NCBI RefSeq assembly: GCF_032027425.1
Contig: NZ_JAVSJA010000001.1
Coordinates: 3,670,001-3,734,000 of the forward strand
Direction: 5' to 3'
DNA: 64,000 nt
DNA from: Microcystis wesenbergii NRERC-220
Lineage (GTDB): Bacteria; Cyanobacteriota; Cyanobacteriia; Cyanobacteriales; Microcystaceae
Shown here piece after piece: positions 53,923 to 63,741 of the stretch. The position numbers and the translations under genes are program-made. Positions within the stretch are counted from its first letter, which is position 1. Each line of letters starts with the position of its first letter. The notes below the pieces were generated by a model that had not been told where the DNA came from, did no database searches, and saw only the letters and a program-made list of their open reading frames with translations.

Positions 53923-54518
53923 GATTGTATTCTTGCCAAAGACTGCTTAAATTCTGCGAGAGAATTAGCAGTAGCCACTAATTTTAGTAGCTCTTCTAAG
54001 ATAGTAAGGTTAGTCATTTTGCCGATTATCTCTTCAATTTCTGAAGAAATCTGTCCAAACCGCACAGCTAAAACTGTTTTTATGTCATTGCGGCTTTTTT
54101 GTAATGCTCCAATTTCCTTACCAATTTCCTTACCAATTTCCTTACCGCGTTCTATTCCTCGCAATTCCATATTACTTATTAAAGGCATGGTTATTTCCTC
54201 CTCAAATTGTTTAACTTTACTCTCTAAACTTGACTGCAATTCAGTTGATAAAGTCATCCTATTGTCGATGATTTTAAACAGCTTAATTATCTGTTCCCTC
54301 TCGAACTCCTTTTCATACAATCCCCTGATTAACTTCCATTTCCACTGTTCCCGTTGTGGCAGTTTCCCAGTAGTCGCTTTTGTTTTCAGGTGTGCCATGA
54401 CTCTTAAAGTCCAGAAAACGGGTTTCTTGAAGAAACCCGTTTTCTAGAAAAACGCTTCAAAATATTCGCTTAATGCTTCTTGCCAGGGTTCATCATAATT
54501 GGCGGTTGTTGGGTTCAT
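53919..54518 (-). pseudogene. Rpn-family (recombination-promoting nuclease-like) gene with its nuclease core deleted
   Basis: The start codon at 54518 reads MNPTTANYDEPWQEALSEYF and EAF, the typical N terminus of cyanobacterial Rpn/PD-(D/E)XK proteins. It then enters palindrome copy B (54413-54445) and stops. From 54398 another frame starts MAHLKTKATTGKLPQREQWK and continues with the typical C-terminal half (WKLIRGLYEKEFEREQIIKL; three GKEI repeats) to 53919. The conserved nuclease residues between these parts are missing. The 159-residue C-terminal piece could still be translated. Confidence 0.7.
54413..54445. repeat. AGAAAACGG-type palindrome, copy B
   Basis: A 33-base palindrome with AGAAAACGGGTTTCTT and its inverse. 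It lies exactly between the N- and C-terminal pieces of the broken Rpn gene. Confidence 0.8.
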
Positions 54519-54559
54519 TTGAGTTGTCCGCTTACTTCTAGGGTATGAAGCGCGATAGC

Positions 54560-54604
54560 GTAACGCACCGATTTAATAATAGAGTTGGTGCGTTACGGCG
54601 GATT
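54560..54604. repeat. GCGTAACGCACC inverted repeat
   Basis: GCGTAACGCACC and GGTGCGTTACG face each other across about 20 bases, within a segment that ends in CACGCACCCTACACC. This looks like another dispersed palindrome in the spacer beyond the Rpn remnant. Confidence 0.45.
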
Positions 54605-54664
54605 GTTAATTTTGGTTTTTTGACGGAATTGATAGTCGCAAACACGCACCCTACACCTACTTAA

Positions 54665-54860
54665 TTAAACAAAGAAATTACCCACTAGAATGCTCCCTAA
54701 AGCTGGTAAAGTGCCGGTAAATCCGGTGATATTTATTAATAAATCATTGCTGGATTGGAAGCCAGCCATGCCACCATTAATCAGAAACGGCAATGAGTCC
54801 TGTGGGCCGACAAATGACGGTGATTCGCAGTTAGAAAAAGACAACCACCTCCAACTCCCA
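54665..54860 (-). pseudogene. Bluetail-like C-terminal surface-domain fragment
   Basis: On the same strand as the large surface gene and just past its stop, one frame reads LPFLINGGMAGFQSSNDLLI then NITGFTGTLPALGSILVGNF and FV before a stop. This resembles the C-terminal bluetail domain of cyanobacterial putative surface proteins. It has no start and is in another frame than the large gene. It may be the lost end of a neighbouring or former fused protein. Confidence 0.4.
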
Positions 54861-54893
54861 GAGGAAATGGTTTGTCAAACCAGCAAGGGATGA

Positions 54894-57800
54894 TTAAGCA
54901 ATAAAATTAAACGCCAAAATCCCATCATTAAAATCGTTATCGCTGATATTGGGTAAGTTCCCCGGTAAATCCTCAAAGCCAAAGATATTATTCCCCCTTG
55001 ACCGTAAATGTTCCGCCCCATCGGGATTTGCCGCCCCAAAGGAGAAATAGGCCACTTCATGACTTATATAGTTTTCTAGGGTGGCCGCCACGTTATCGGG
55101 ATTCTTGGTCAAAAATGCCTGAATACTCCCTTGCAGACTTTCTCCCAGATTGCCGCCATTGGCAATCACAAAGGGTGCGTAGCGTCGCCCCCCTTGCAAC
55201 AACACATCCCCAAATTCAGCGGCGGTGGTGCTTTGGTTTGCTCCTTCCCCACTGGCCCGCAAAATGAAGTTATTCACTGCTTGACTTAAGGCACTACGGG
55301 CATAACCCGCTTGACCGGGTTGAATTAACTCTGTCACGTTGCCATCTCCATCTAAATCGAGGCTGTCAAAAACGGCTCCGTTATCATCGGCCACTGGATA
55401 GAGACCGACAACGTTATTAAAGAAAGCTCCCGTCTGTTGGAGTCCCTCCTCAATGGCTGTCACCTGTATGCTACCGGGCAAGTTACTGAAGTTGAAAACC
55501 AGAGAACCTTGTCCATTGCCCGTATTTTTAAATTCAAGGGCCTGGGGATTAACGTCTTGGTCGGGTAGATTGGTAATTTCTAGGGTGAAATTAACCGTTG
55601 CGTCTGGCGTGGCATTGGGAGCCGGGTTGAGGGTGGCATCCGTTACCGCCACCGTCAGATTATAGAGGGATTGGGCTTCAAAATCAGCCTTACCGATGAA
55701 GAATAATTCCCGGCCACGAATCTGGAAACTGCTCTGATCATTGCCCAACAAAGAAAGGCTATTTGTCCCCAGGGCATCATCGCTGATCTGAATATCGGCA
55801 ACTTTGACACCTTGATTGGTATCGGTATTTTCAGCGATCGCATTAGTGCTATTGGCAAGAATTAGGGCTGTGGGAGCTTCATTGACATCGGTGATGTTTA
55901 AAGTTAAGGTTTGGGTGAGATCGGGGGTGACACCAACGGTTGGATCATCGACATTGACGGTGACTTCGTAACTGTTTTGGGCTTCAAAATTAGGAGTAAA
56001 ACCGACATAGAAAAGGGACGAATTCCGAATTAAGAAGCGCTCCCTATCCCGTCCCGTGAGGAAGAGATTATTGGTTCCTAAACCATCATCTTCAATCAGG
56101 AGATCGGCGACTTTAAATTCTGGGGTGACATCGACATTTTCCGCTAACTCGGTGACAGCATTTTGGAAAATTAGGGCTGTGGGAGCTTGATTACTAGGAT
56201 TTTCATTAACATTATTTACCGCAATTGTCAAGGTTTTCTCAAAACTTAGTCCCCCTTGGTCTGTGGTTTTTACCCGAATACTGTAACTATTTTTGGTTTC
56301 AAAATCGGGGGAATTATTAATCTGTAATTGATTCCCCACAATCGAGAAGGCAGTATTATCTGTATCCCCTGTTCCTGTAACTAAACTATAGGTAAAGTTA
56401 TTACCAGTATCGGGGTCTGTGGTAGAAAATGTTCCAATCACTGTGTTAACAGGAACATTTTCATTTACTGTTGTCGCACTTAAGGCTAAATTTGTCGGAG
56501 CTTGGTTACTAGGAGTTTCGTTAACATCATTGACAGTAATTGTCAAGGTTTTCTCAAAACTTAGTCCCCCTTGGTCTGTGGTTTTTACCCGAATACTGTA
56601 ACTATTCTTGGTTTCAAAATCCGGGGAATTATTAATCTGTAATTGATTCCCCACAATCGAGAAGGCTGAGTTATCTGTATCTCCTGTTCCTGCTATCAAA
56701 CTATAGGTAAAGCTATTGCCAGTATCGGGGTCTGTGCTAGAAAATGTTCCAATTACTGTGTTAACAGGGACATTTTCATCTACGGTAGTGGCACTTAATG
56801 CTAAATCCGTCGGAGCTTGATTACTAGGATTTTCATTAACATCATTTACCGCAATTGTCAAGGTTTTCTCAAAACTTAGTCCCCCTTGGTCTGTGGTTTT
56901 TACCCGAATACTGTAACTATTCTTGGTTTCAAAATCCGGGGAATTATTAATCTGTAATTGATTCCCTATAATCGAGAATGCTGAGTTATCTGTATCTCCT
57001 GTTCCTGTAACTAAGCTATAGGTAAAGCTATTACCACTATCGGGGTCTGTGGTAGAAAATGTTCCAATTACTGTGTTAACAGGGACATTTTCATTGACTG
57101 TGGTCGCACTTAATGCTAAATCCGTCGGAGCTTGATTACTAGGAGTTTCATTATCAGTATTAGTAATGATTCCCACAACTGCGTCAGTCGTACCTATGGC
57201 ATAACCTGTCCCAGGAGCAAGGTTTAAAGTTACGGTTTCATCATCTTCAACATTTGTATCAGCAGTGGGGTCAATTGTTACAGTCGCAGTATCTGAACCA
57301 GCAGCGAAAGTAACTGTCCCTGTGGTTGCGGTGAAACTTGCTGCACCAGTTTGGGTGTAATCTGTGTCAAAAGTGGCTGTCCCCCCAACCGTGTAATTAA
57401 CCGTTAAAGCATCAGTTGTTACTCCGGTGCGAGTGAAGGTATAGACTAAATTAGTTGTCCCATCTTCGGTCACACTTTCAGAAGAGACAGCAAGAGTAAT
57501 ACTAGGAAGGGTGACATCATCATTAGTAATTGTTCCTAATCCTTGATTATCGGTAATCAGTGCATTGCTAGGATTAGAAAGGTTAATCAAGAAAGTCTCA
57601 TCCGGTTCAATTGCAGTATCACCATTGACGGAAATAATAATATCTTGGCTGATTTGTCCGGGGGTAAAGGTGAGAGTCCCTGTTGTGGCTGTATAGTCGC
57701 TTCCTGCTGTTGCTGTGTTATTAGCAGTGGCATAATTTACGGTAATTGTTTGGGTACTTGTGGTTGACAATGTAACTTTAAATATCAGGTTATTTGTTCC

Positions 57801-60800
57801 TGAATTGTTTTCTACAATTGTCGGATTTGAGATAGTAAAGAATGGTTTATTCCAATCGGCTGCTGTCCAGGTAGTTGTTGCTTGCCAAGTTTGGGGTGTC
57901 CATTCATCAATACTTTTCCAAGCATCTCCTGACCATTTAGTTGTAGCTTGCCAAGCGTTATCTCCCCAGTTAGGTATGGCACTCCAAAAGTTATCAATTG
58001 TCTGTGATGCTGTAGCTGTTGTTGCTATTTCATAGCTATTTGTGTCGAGAAAAGATGATGCAAGCTTTAGCGTTGAATTGCTTTGATTTGCAGTTGATGG
58101 AGATAAACCAAGAATCTTTTTAGACTGTCCAATAATCGCATCCCACGCATCTGAAGTCCAAGATTTAGCTGCATTGTAAGCGGATTTTACTGCATCGGAT
58201 ATATTTCCAATACTATCAATGGCAATTCCGATTGCTTTTCGATTCAGTTCAACGGTTCCACGAAAAGTTAAAGCTGCACCCAGAATTGGACTTATTAGAG
58301 TAACGGCTGCTTGAAGAGCAAAATAATCAGCATCAGGAAAATATGTAAACAAGGAATCACTTAAATCAGTGGTATTTCCGTTGGCAACTTTCTGGGTTAA
58401 ATCTGTCGGCTTTGACAAATTAGTTCTTGTAATAGTTTGATTTAAGACGGGAACTGAATGTTTTTCAAAAGTAATTGCAGATGTTAGTTTGGAATATTTG
58501 TCTAAGTTCCAGACTCCACTCAGATATTTTGAACCTGCAATGCTAACCAAATCAGCCGAAGTTATGTAATGAGTGACACCTAAGTTATTAGTAGCGTTGA
58601 AATTAATGCCGGGTTGTTGAGAAATACCCGGACTATTGAAAGTAACAATCTTTCCGAGTTGTCCTGTATAACTACCCCCTACCCACTGACTTAATGCACC
58701 GCCTAAACTATGACCTGTAATATTAGGTTTTAGAGTCAATCCGCTTAGAGGATTGGTTACTTCTGAAAGCCATTGATTGACTGCGGCTTTATTGTTATTA
58801 AATTGATTATAGCCAACTCCTTCGGTTTCAGTATCACTTAATAAATCTTTACCAGATGAGAATTCAGTACCCCGAATCGCTAAAACAGGAGGTTTAGCAA
58901 GGTCATAAATTGTGCCATCAGTGAAGGTATAGGATTGATTTGCGCTGGTGAGTTGGTTGATTAGATTCTGTCCAGCGGTATAGGCGGCGGTATTGTTACC
59001 GCCTGAAGTATTGGCAATATCTTGCAGTAAGTTATTGCTATTGGATGTAAATTCATTGGCATTAAGGGGATTGGCTAAAACCAGAAAGAATTTTTCATCA
59101 GAAGTTAAACCAAAAGCATCAAATCCTTTGCTAGAATCTTTGAAAACTTTATTGATACGATAGCCTTCGTAACCTAGGTCACTATAGTCATATTTCTTAT
59201 CTACTTCTTTGCCTTTGTCCGTATCTGTCCAATTACGATAAGCGGTATCTTTGGCCAAAATTTCAAAGGTTTGGTCGGTAGGAGGCGCACTTCCTAAAAC
59301 GGTAATTTCTATTTGTTTGCTGGTTTCTCCTGGGAAAAAGGAGAGGGTTTGTTTGACAACATTGTTAAAATCTTTTAATTGGTTAGGGTCTATTGAATTG
59401 GCACTTCCATCAAGGGTATAGTAATCAACGGTTATCGGTTTATCATAGGCTGAGGATAGTTTAACCTCGAATTTAAGCACTTTTGTTTGATTAGTCCCTG
59501 CGGGAACATCGACCCACGCATTACTGACTGATATCGTTGGTTTAGGTGGAGAATTAGGAGTGGGTGGGAGTGCTGTGTAAGTGCCAATATCAAATATATT
59601 TGGATATTTTGGATCTTGAATTTCGGTGTTGAATAGAGTAGATTTTCCGTTTTTGTCTATATACCAAACTTGGTTCGCAGTATCTCCACTAATAGTACTA
59701 TTTGAACTCCATGTACCCCAATTGAAAATACCACCACCTACGTTGGCATTATTGTTAGTAAGAATGTTATTCGTTAATGTTGATGTTCCCCCGTTGTTGT
59801 AAATTCCCCCTCCATAATCAGCTGTATTACCAGATATTGTACTGTTGGTCAATGTTAAGGTTCCCCCGCTGTTGAAAATTCCCCCTCCATAAAAATTAGC
59901 CGTATTACCAGATATTGTACTGTTGGTCAATGTTGATGTTCCCGCGTTGTAAATTCCCCCTCCATAACCATAAACCGCATTATTAGTCGTATTACCTGTT
60001 ATTGTACTGTTGGTTAATGTTAATGTTCCCCTGTTCTCAATTCCCCCTCCTCCAAGAGGAGCCGTATTACCTGTTATTGTACTGTTGGTTAATGTTAAGG
60101 TTCCCCCTCCCCCGTTGTTGAAAATTCCCCCTCCACCACCATAAGTAGCCGTATTATCAGATATTGTACTGTTGGTTAATGTTAAGGTTCCCCTGTTGTC
60201 AATTCCCCCTCCTCCAAGAGGAGCCGTATTACCTGTTATTGTACTGTTGGTTAATGTTAAGGTTCCCCCGTTGTTGTAAATTCCCCCTCCACCACCATAA
60301 GTAGCCGTATTATCAGATATTGTACTGTTGGTTAATGTTAAGGTTCCCCCGTTGTAAATTCCCCCTCCATAAAAATTAGCCGTATTATCAGATATTGTAT
60401 TGTTGTTTAATGCTAATGTTCCCCAGTTAAAAATTCCCCTTCCTGCTTTGTTGCTGATATAGAGATTATTTAATGTAACTCCAAGTTTACTAGAGTTGTA
60501 TATAATATAATTGTTATCATTCTGCCCAGAGATAGGACTAGCATTATTAACAATAGAAGCTAGTGCTGTTCCATCAGTTTCAATGGTAATCGTACCTTGT
60601 GTCTTCAAACTGCGATCGTCTGTTGTCGTATCATTAACATAAGTTAAAGCATAAGTTGTTCCTGATTGCAGCTTAATAATATAGGGAGTATTAGGACTTT
60701 TATTAGCAATTGCCACAGCATCCCGCAAAGATAAACCACTCCCAATAGTGGCACTACCATCATTCTCATCTATAGTAGTATTAACGATTAAAGTAATTGG

Positions 60801-61295
60801 TGCTGTTTGTTCAACCCCTATAAATTGTCCCTCTAAATCAATAACAGCACGATCATCTTCTGCTTGAATATAAGTTAACTCAGCCTCAGTTAAATTAACC
60901 CCTCTCACCAGATGAGAAAATAATTCTCCCTCATCCCCCACCGTATCCACCCTATTAATTTGAGCATCCAAAAAATGCCCAATTTCTTCTAAAATCACCG
61001 CAACCAAAGCATCTGAACTAGCAGAAGCAAAAAAGCTTTCAGATAGATATATCTTATTGGTGCTAATCCCATAAGCGCCATTTGCACTACCTAAAACACT
61101 GCTGTTGACAACCTCAATCTCAGGAAGTTGACTAAAATTTCGGCTTTTCCACTGCTGTCGTAATTGCGTCGCTTTAACCACATCATAACTTGTGCCAAAG
61201 GCTGTTTCTAAATTCGCCCAAAAACCATCAGATTGAGCAAAATCGAACAAAACATCGTAAATAGCAGGAAGGAGGGGCAACAGGGTAGAAGTCAT
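54894..61295 (-). CDS. Giant multidomain surface protein with embedded lipase-like domain
   Basis: A 2133-residue protein. Residues about 1-165 resemble the start of cyanobacterial giant exoproteins, with a metallopeptidase-like EEIGH at 103-107. About 170-545 are right-handed beta-helix repeats (TLTNSTISGNTA, GGGIYN). A Calx-beta-like unit at about 590-675 is followed by a class 3 lipase-like domain at about 700-960 with AIRGTEFSSG near 808 and GHSLGG at 861-866, plus candidate Asp and His. Two further Calx-beta units (about 1150-1380), three near-identical cadherin-like units of 105 residues (56186-57130 in DNA), two degenerate ones and a DUF4114 end (DLPNISDNDFNDG-like) follow. No signal peptide; type I export through the C terminus is possible. 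Adhesion or colony formation is inferred. Confidence 0.8.
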   Translation of the reverse strand: MTSTLLPLLPAIYDVLFDFAQSDGFWANLETAFGTSYDVVKATQLRQQWKSRNFSQLPEIEVVNSSVLGSANGAYGISTNKIYLSESFFASASSDALVAVILEEIGHFLDAQINRVDTVGDEGELFSHLVRGVNLTEAELTYIQAEDDRAVIDLEGQFIGVEQTAPITLIVNTTIDENDGSATIGSGLSLRDAVAIANKSPNTPYIIKLQSGTTYALTYVNDTTTDDRSLKTQGTITIETDGTALASIVNNASPISGQNDNNYIIYNSSKLGVTLNNLYISNKAGRGIFNWGTLALNNNTISDNTANFYGGGIYNGGTLTLTNSTISDNTATYGGGGGIYNNGGTLTLTNSTITGNTAPLGGGGIDNRGTLTLTNSTISDNTATYGGGGGIFNNGGGGTLTLTNSTITGNTAPLGGGGIENRGTLTLTNSTITGNTTNNAVYGYGGGIYNAGTSTLTNSTISGNTANFYGGGIFNSGGTLTLTNSTISGNTADYGGGIYNNGGTSTLTNNILTNNNANVGGGIFNWGTWSSNSTISGDTANQVWYIDKNGKSTLFNTEIQDPKYPNIFDIGTYTALPPTPNSPPKPTISVSNAWVDVPAGTNQTKVLKFEVKLSSAYDKPITVDYYTLDGSANSIDPNQLKDFNNVVKQTLSFFPGETSKQIEITVLGSAPPTDQTFEILAKDTAYRNWTDTDKGKEVDKKYDYSDLGYEGYRINKVFKDSSKGFDAFGLTSDEKFFLVLANPLNANEFTSNSNNLLQDIANTSGGNNTAAYTAGQNLINQLTSANQSYTFTDGTIYDLAKPPVLAIRGTEFSSGKDLLSDTETEGVGYNQFNNNKAAVNQWLSEVTNPLSGLTLKPNITGHSLGGALSQWVGGSYTGQLGKIVTFNSPGISQQPGINFNATNNLGVTHYITSADLVSIAGSKYLSGVWNLDKYSKLTSAITFEKHSVPVLNQTITRTNLSKPTDLTQKVANGNTTDLSDSLFTYFPDADYFALQAAVTLISPILGAALTFRGTVELNRKAIGIAIDSIGNISDAVKSAYNAAKSWTSDAWDAIIGQSKKILGLSPSTANQSNSTLKLASSFLDTNSYEIATTATASQTIDNFWSAIPNWGDNAWQATTKWSGDAWKSIDEWTPQTWQATTTWTAADWNKPFFTISNPTIVENNSGTNNLIFKVTLSTTSTQTITVNYATANNTATAGSDYTATTGTLTFTPGQISQDIIISVNGDTAIEPDETFLINLSNPSNALITDNQGLGTITNDDVTLPSITLAVSSESVTEDGTTNLVYTFTRTGVTTDALTVNYTVGGTATFDTDYTQTGAASFTATTGTVTFAAGSDTATVTIDPTADTNVEDDETVTLNLAPGTGYAIGTTDAVVGIITNTDNETPSNQAPTDLALSATTVNENVPVNTVIGTFSTTDPDSGNSFTYSLVTGTGDTDNSAFSIIGNQLQINNSPDFETKNSYSIRVKTTDQGGLSFEKTLTIAVNDVNENPSNQAPTDLALSATTVDENVPVNTVIGTFSSTDPDTGNSFTYSLIAGTGDTDNSAFSIVGNQLQINNSPDFETKNSYSIRVKTTDQGGLSFEKTLTITVNDVNETPSNQAPTNLALSATTVNENVPVNTVIGTFSTTDPDTGNNFTYSLVTGTGDTDNTAFSIVGNQLQINNSPDFETKNSYSIRVKTTDQGGLSFEKTLTIAVNNVNENPSNQAPTALIFQNAVTELAENVDVTPEFKVADLLIEDDGLGTNNLFLTGRDRERFLIRNSSLFYVGFTPNFEAQNSYEVTVNVDDPTVGVTPDLTQTLTLNITDVNEAPTALILANSTNAIAENTDTNQGVKVADIQISDDALGTNSLSLLGNDQSSFQIRGRELFFIGKADFEAQSLYNLTVAVTDATLNPAPNATPDATVNFTLEITNLPDQDVNPQALEFKNTGNGQGSLVFNFSNLPGSIQVTAIEEGLQQTGAFFNNVVGLYPVADDNGAVFDSLDLDGDGNVTELIQPGQAGYARSALSQAVNNFILRASGEGANQSTTAAEFGDVLLQGGRRYAPFVIANGGNLGESLQGSIQAFLTKNPDNVAATLENYISHEVAYFSFGAANPDGAEHLRSRGNNIFGFEDLPGNLPNISDNDFNDGILAFNFIA

Positions 61296-61377
61296 GACAT
61301 TAACTGCAAAGGTTTATTGCTAACAGTTTTAGCCTAACAATTGCCAATTTTTCAAGGGTGCTGTAACAGAAATTTAC

Positions 61378-61410
61378 AGAAAACGGGTTTCTCCGAGAAA
61401 CCCGTTTTCT
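61378..61410. repeat. AGAAAACGG-type palindrome, copy C
   Basis: A 33-base palindrome, same family as copies A and B, 80 bases before the surface-protein start. It abuts the PIN-toxin fragment. Confidence 0.8.
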
Positions 61411-61496
61411 CAGTTTCTCGTGGTGGGACAGAAACAATTCCTAATCCTGCCATTTGACGAATATGATCATCAAAAGCGAATACCTTAAATATTTGT
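61411..61496 (-). pseudogene. 3' fragment of a PIN-domain (VapC-like) toxin gene
   Basis: The minus-strand frame reads QIFKVFAFDDHIRQMAGLGI and VSVPPRETEK before running into palindrome copy C. FAFDDHIRQMAG matches the C-terminal strand-helix of PIN toxins with the last acidic residue. The 5' part is gone: the IS starting at 61497 cuts it, and nothing that matches lies beyond 63054. Confidence 0.5.
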
Positions 61497-63054
61497 AACT
61501 GGAGTTTAGACTAACTCCCCCCAATCATACCGTACAGTCTATTCCACTCAGAGGGGGAGTATGGGGGAAGAGGAAAATCAAGAGATAATGAGGTAAAGTT
61601 ACTCAATAATCAAAAGCCTTGAATCAATCTCTCCAAAAACTCCAGAATTTCAGAAAGGAAGCCTATCAACTCCTAGGCCCGGCCAAAGATGCCACTTTTG
61701 ACTTAATGGATGCGGTTTTGACCACCCGAAAAGTCGATTCTTTTGCTGAGTTGTCCCTATCGACCGTATTTCGGAGAAAGTGGCCGAGCATCTATGAAGC
61801 CCTAGATGATTGTCGTCCCAAAACCAATAAATTAATGGAACTTTATCTGAAGCAAATACCGACACCAAAACCAGAGCAACGAATTATATTAGCAGGAGAT
61901 CATACCCCATGGCCGAGGACTGAAGCTCCAACGTTAAAGGATAGAACTTATGAACATGGAGCTAAAGTAATCTCAGGAAAACCGATTACTTTGGGACATG
62001 GTTATAGTACCTTAGCTTGGATACCAGAAGGTGAAGGCAGTTGGGCATTACCCTTACGTCATCAGCGAATTTCTTCCCATGAAACCCCAATTTCTAGAGC
62101 GGTTTTACAACTCAAACAAGTATGCAGACATCTTCAACAAAGACCAATAACGCTCTGGGATAGTGAGTACGGATGCGCTCCCTTTGTTAAAGAAACAGCA
62201 AACATTAATGCAGATCAACTAATTCGGCTACGCCCTAATCGCTGTATTTATGCAGAACCTCCCCAATATCAAGGAAATGGGAGACCGAAAAAACATGGTG
62301 AAAAAATGAAATTATCTGACCCAGAAACTTGGGCAGTTCCAGTAGAAAGTATTGAGATTGATGACCCAACTTGGGGGGTCGTAAAAATTTCGAGATGGAA
62401 TCGTTTTCATTTTGAACAATCGGCTGATTATCCCATGTCTATAATCTTGGTTCAACCTCAGGGGAAAAAACTCTCTCAAAGGTCTACTACACCAATGTGG
62501 TTGGCTTGGATAGGAGAAGAATAAATATGCTCAATCGACCTGTGGAAATTGTATTTAAGACGCTTTCTCCTTGAGCATTGTAATCGTTTTATGAAGCAAA
62601 GATTACACTGGACTTTACCTAAACTAGGAACCACTGAGAAGGGTCAAAGGTGGAGTGATTTAATCCCTATTATGACATGGCAATTATGGTTAGCTCGTGA
62701 GATTATAGAAGATAATCCCTTACCTTGGCAAAAGCCTTTACCTGTGGAGAAATTAACCCCTGGAAGAGTGGCACAAAGCTTTTTGGGACTTTTGGTCGAG
62801 ATAGGCACACCCGCCAAACCGCCAAAACCCAGAGGAAAGTCCCCAGGTTGGGAGAAGGGAAAAAAACGTCACAAAAAAACTCGTTATCCGACGGTGAAAA
62901 AGACAGTTACTCGACAGAAAAAAGAGACAAAAGAGGTAGCTTAAAACAAGAATTGATCATATTTCTGACTATTCTTAGCTTTCTGACAGGCTAAGACAAA
63001 TTTTAATGTGCTTCCCCCGACATCAAACGGTACAGTCTAGTCTAAACTCCAGTT
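61497..63054 (+). mobile_element. Insertion sequence with 17-bp perfect inverted repeats
   Basis: Left end AACTGGAGTTTAGACTA (61497-61513) and right end, its exact inverse, at 63038-63054 bound a 1558-base unit. Both ends have similar inner sequence with CGTACAGTCTA / GGTACAGTCTAG. The unit carries a split transposase frame. A target duplication was not found. The IS cuts the PIN-toxin fragment. Confidence 0.8.
61619..62944 (+). pseudogene. Transposase gene split by an in-frame stop
   Basis: The first part, from TTG 61619, encodes 301 residues: LLGPAKDATFDLMDAVLTTR, GDHTPWPRTEAPTLKDRTYE (first Asp), LWDSEYGC (second Asp) and a C-terminal QRSTTPMWLAWIGEE. TAA at 62522 interrupts it. The same frame then reads ICSIDLWKLYLRRFLLEHCN and on to a basic tail (KRHKKTRYPTVKKTVTRQKK) to 62944. 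The whole would be a DDE transposase of about 440 residues. The family looks like the cyanobacterial NF041680-type transposases. One nonsense change has inactivated it unless read through. Confidence 0.75.
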
Positions 63055-63200
63055 TAATGCTACAATTGGGCTAGGCTGAATATCAGTAAAATAAGACGGA
63101 TTTTAACCGCCCATCCTTAGATTAGCTGAATCTTCTCCCCCTGCCCCCCCGATGTCGGGGGGGTGCCTTTTCTCATCTTAAAAAAACAGGAGATAGGACA

Positions 63201-63446
63201 ATGACATCGATCGAATTGCGGCAAAAACTAATCAACCAAATTGAGCGGCTGAGTTTTGAAAAACTTCTCGTTTTAGAAAAGCTGATCGAAAGTTTAGAAA
63301 GCCATTTACCAGAAACCTCAAAAAATATAGATGCTGCTCTATAATTTCCAGCTTCAACAAATATTTCTTTAGAAGATGATCCAATTATAGGAATGTGTTC
63401 TGGTGTAATTACTAATCTTTCGGAGCGGGCGGAAGAAATTTTATAA
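63201..63446 (+). pseudogene. Antitoxin-like gene with internal in-frame stop
   Basis: Frame starts MTSIELRQKLINQIERLSFE, KLLVLEKLIESLESHLPETS and stops with TAA at 63342. The same frame continues FPASTNISLEDDPIIGM and then CSGVITNLSERAEEIL, stop at 63444. The continuation LEDDPIIGM is typical of cyanobacterial antitoxin-like proteins of this type. An AGGAG-type site precedes the ATG. Either a nonsense change split one gene of 82 codons or the short 47-residue product is used. Confidence 0.5.
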
Positions 63447-63741
63447 AAAGACCTTATAATCAGTGAACAGTTATTAGTTATCAGTGATAAATTATCAGTA
63501 GCCTATTCTATGAAAAAACCTAGAAATTAGCGATTAGAATTGTCAATGCCCATAAATATATTAGTATAAGAGAAAAAAGAATTTATCTTATCCAAACAGC
63601 TTTTGAGAAGCGGAACATCCATTTAAACAGGATTTAGTATCACTGGTTCTGAATCACCACATCTCAAATTAGCCAAATTTATCGACCAAAATAAGCTAAA
63701 CTAACAGCAAAGATAATAGATTTTTTTCATCGGGATCACTT
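63447..63741. other. Repeat-rich spacer before the last gene
   Basis: Contains short CAGTGAACAGTTATTAGTTA repeats and otherwise AT-rich sequence. No gene was seen. The promoter of the gene starting at 63742 should be here. Confidence 0.35.

Noticed and set aside
54019-54447. 142-residue plus-strand frame opposite the Rpn remnant
   Set aside because: Shadow of the minus-strand Rpn C-terminal frame; the three SLPI repeats mirror the GKEI repeats.
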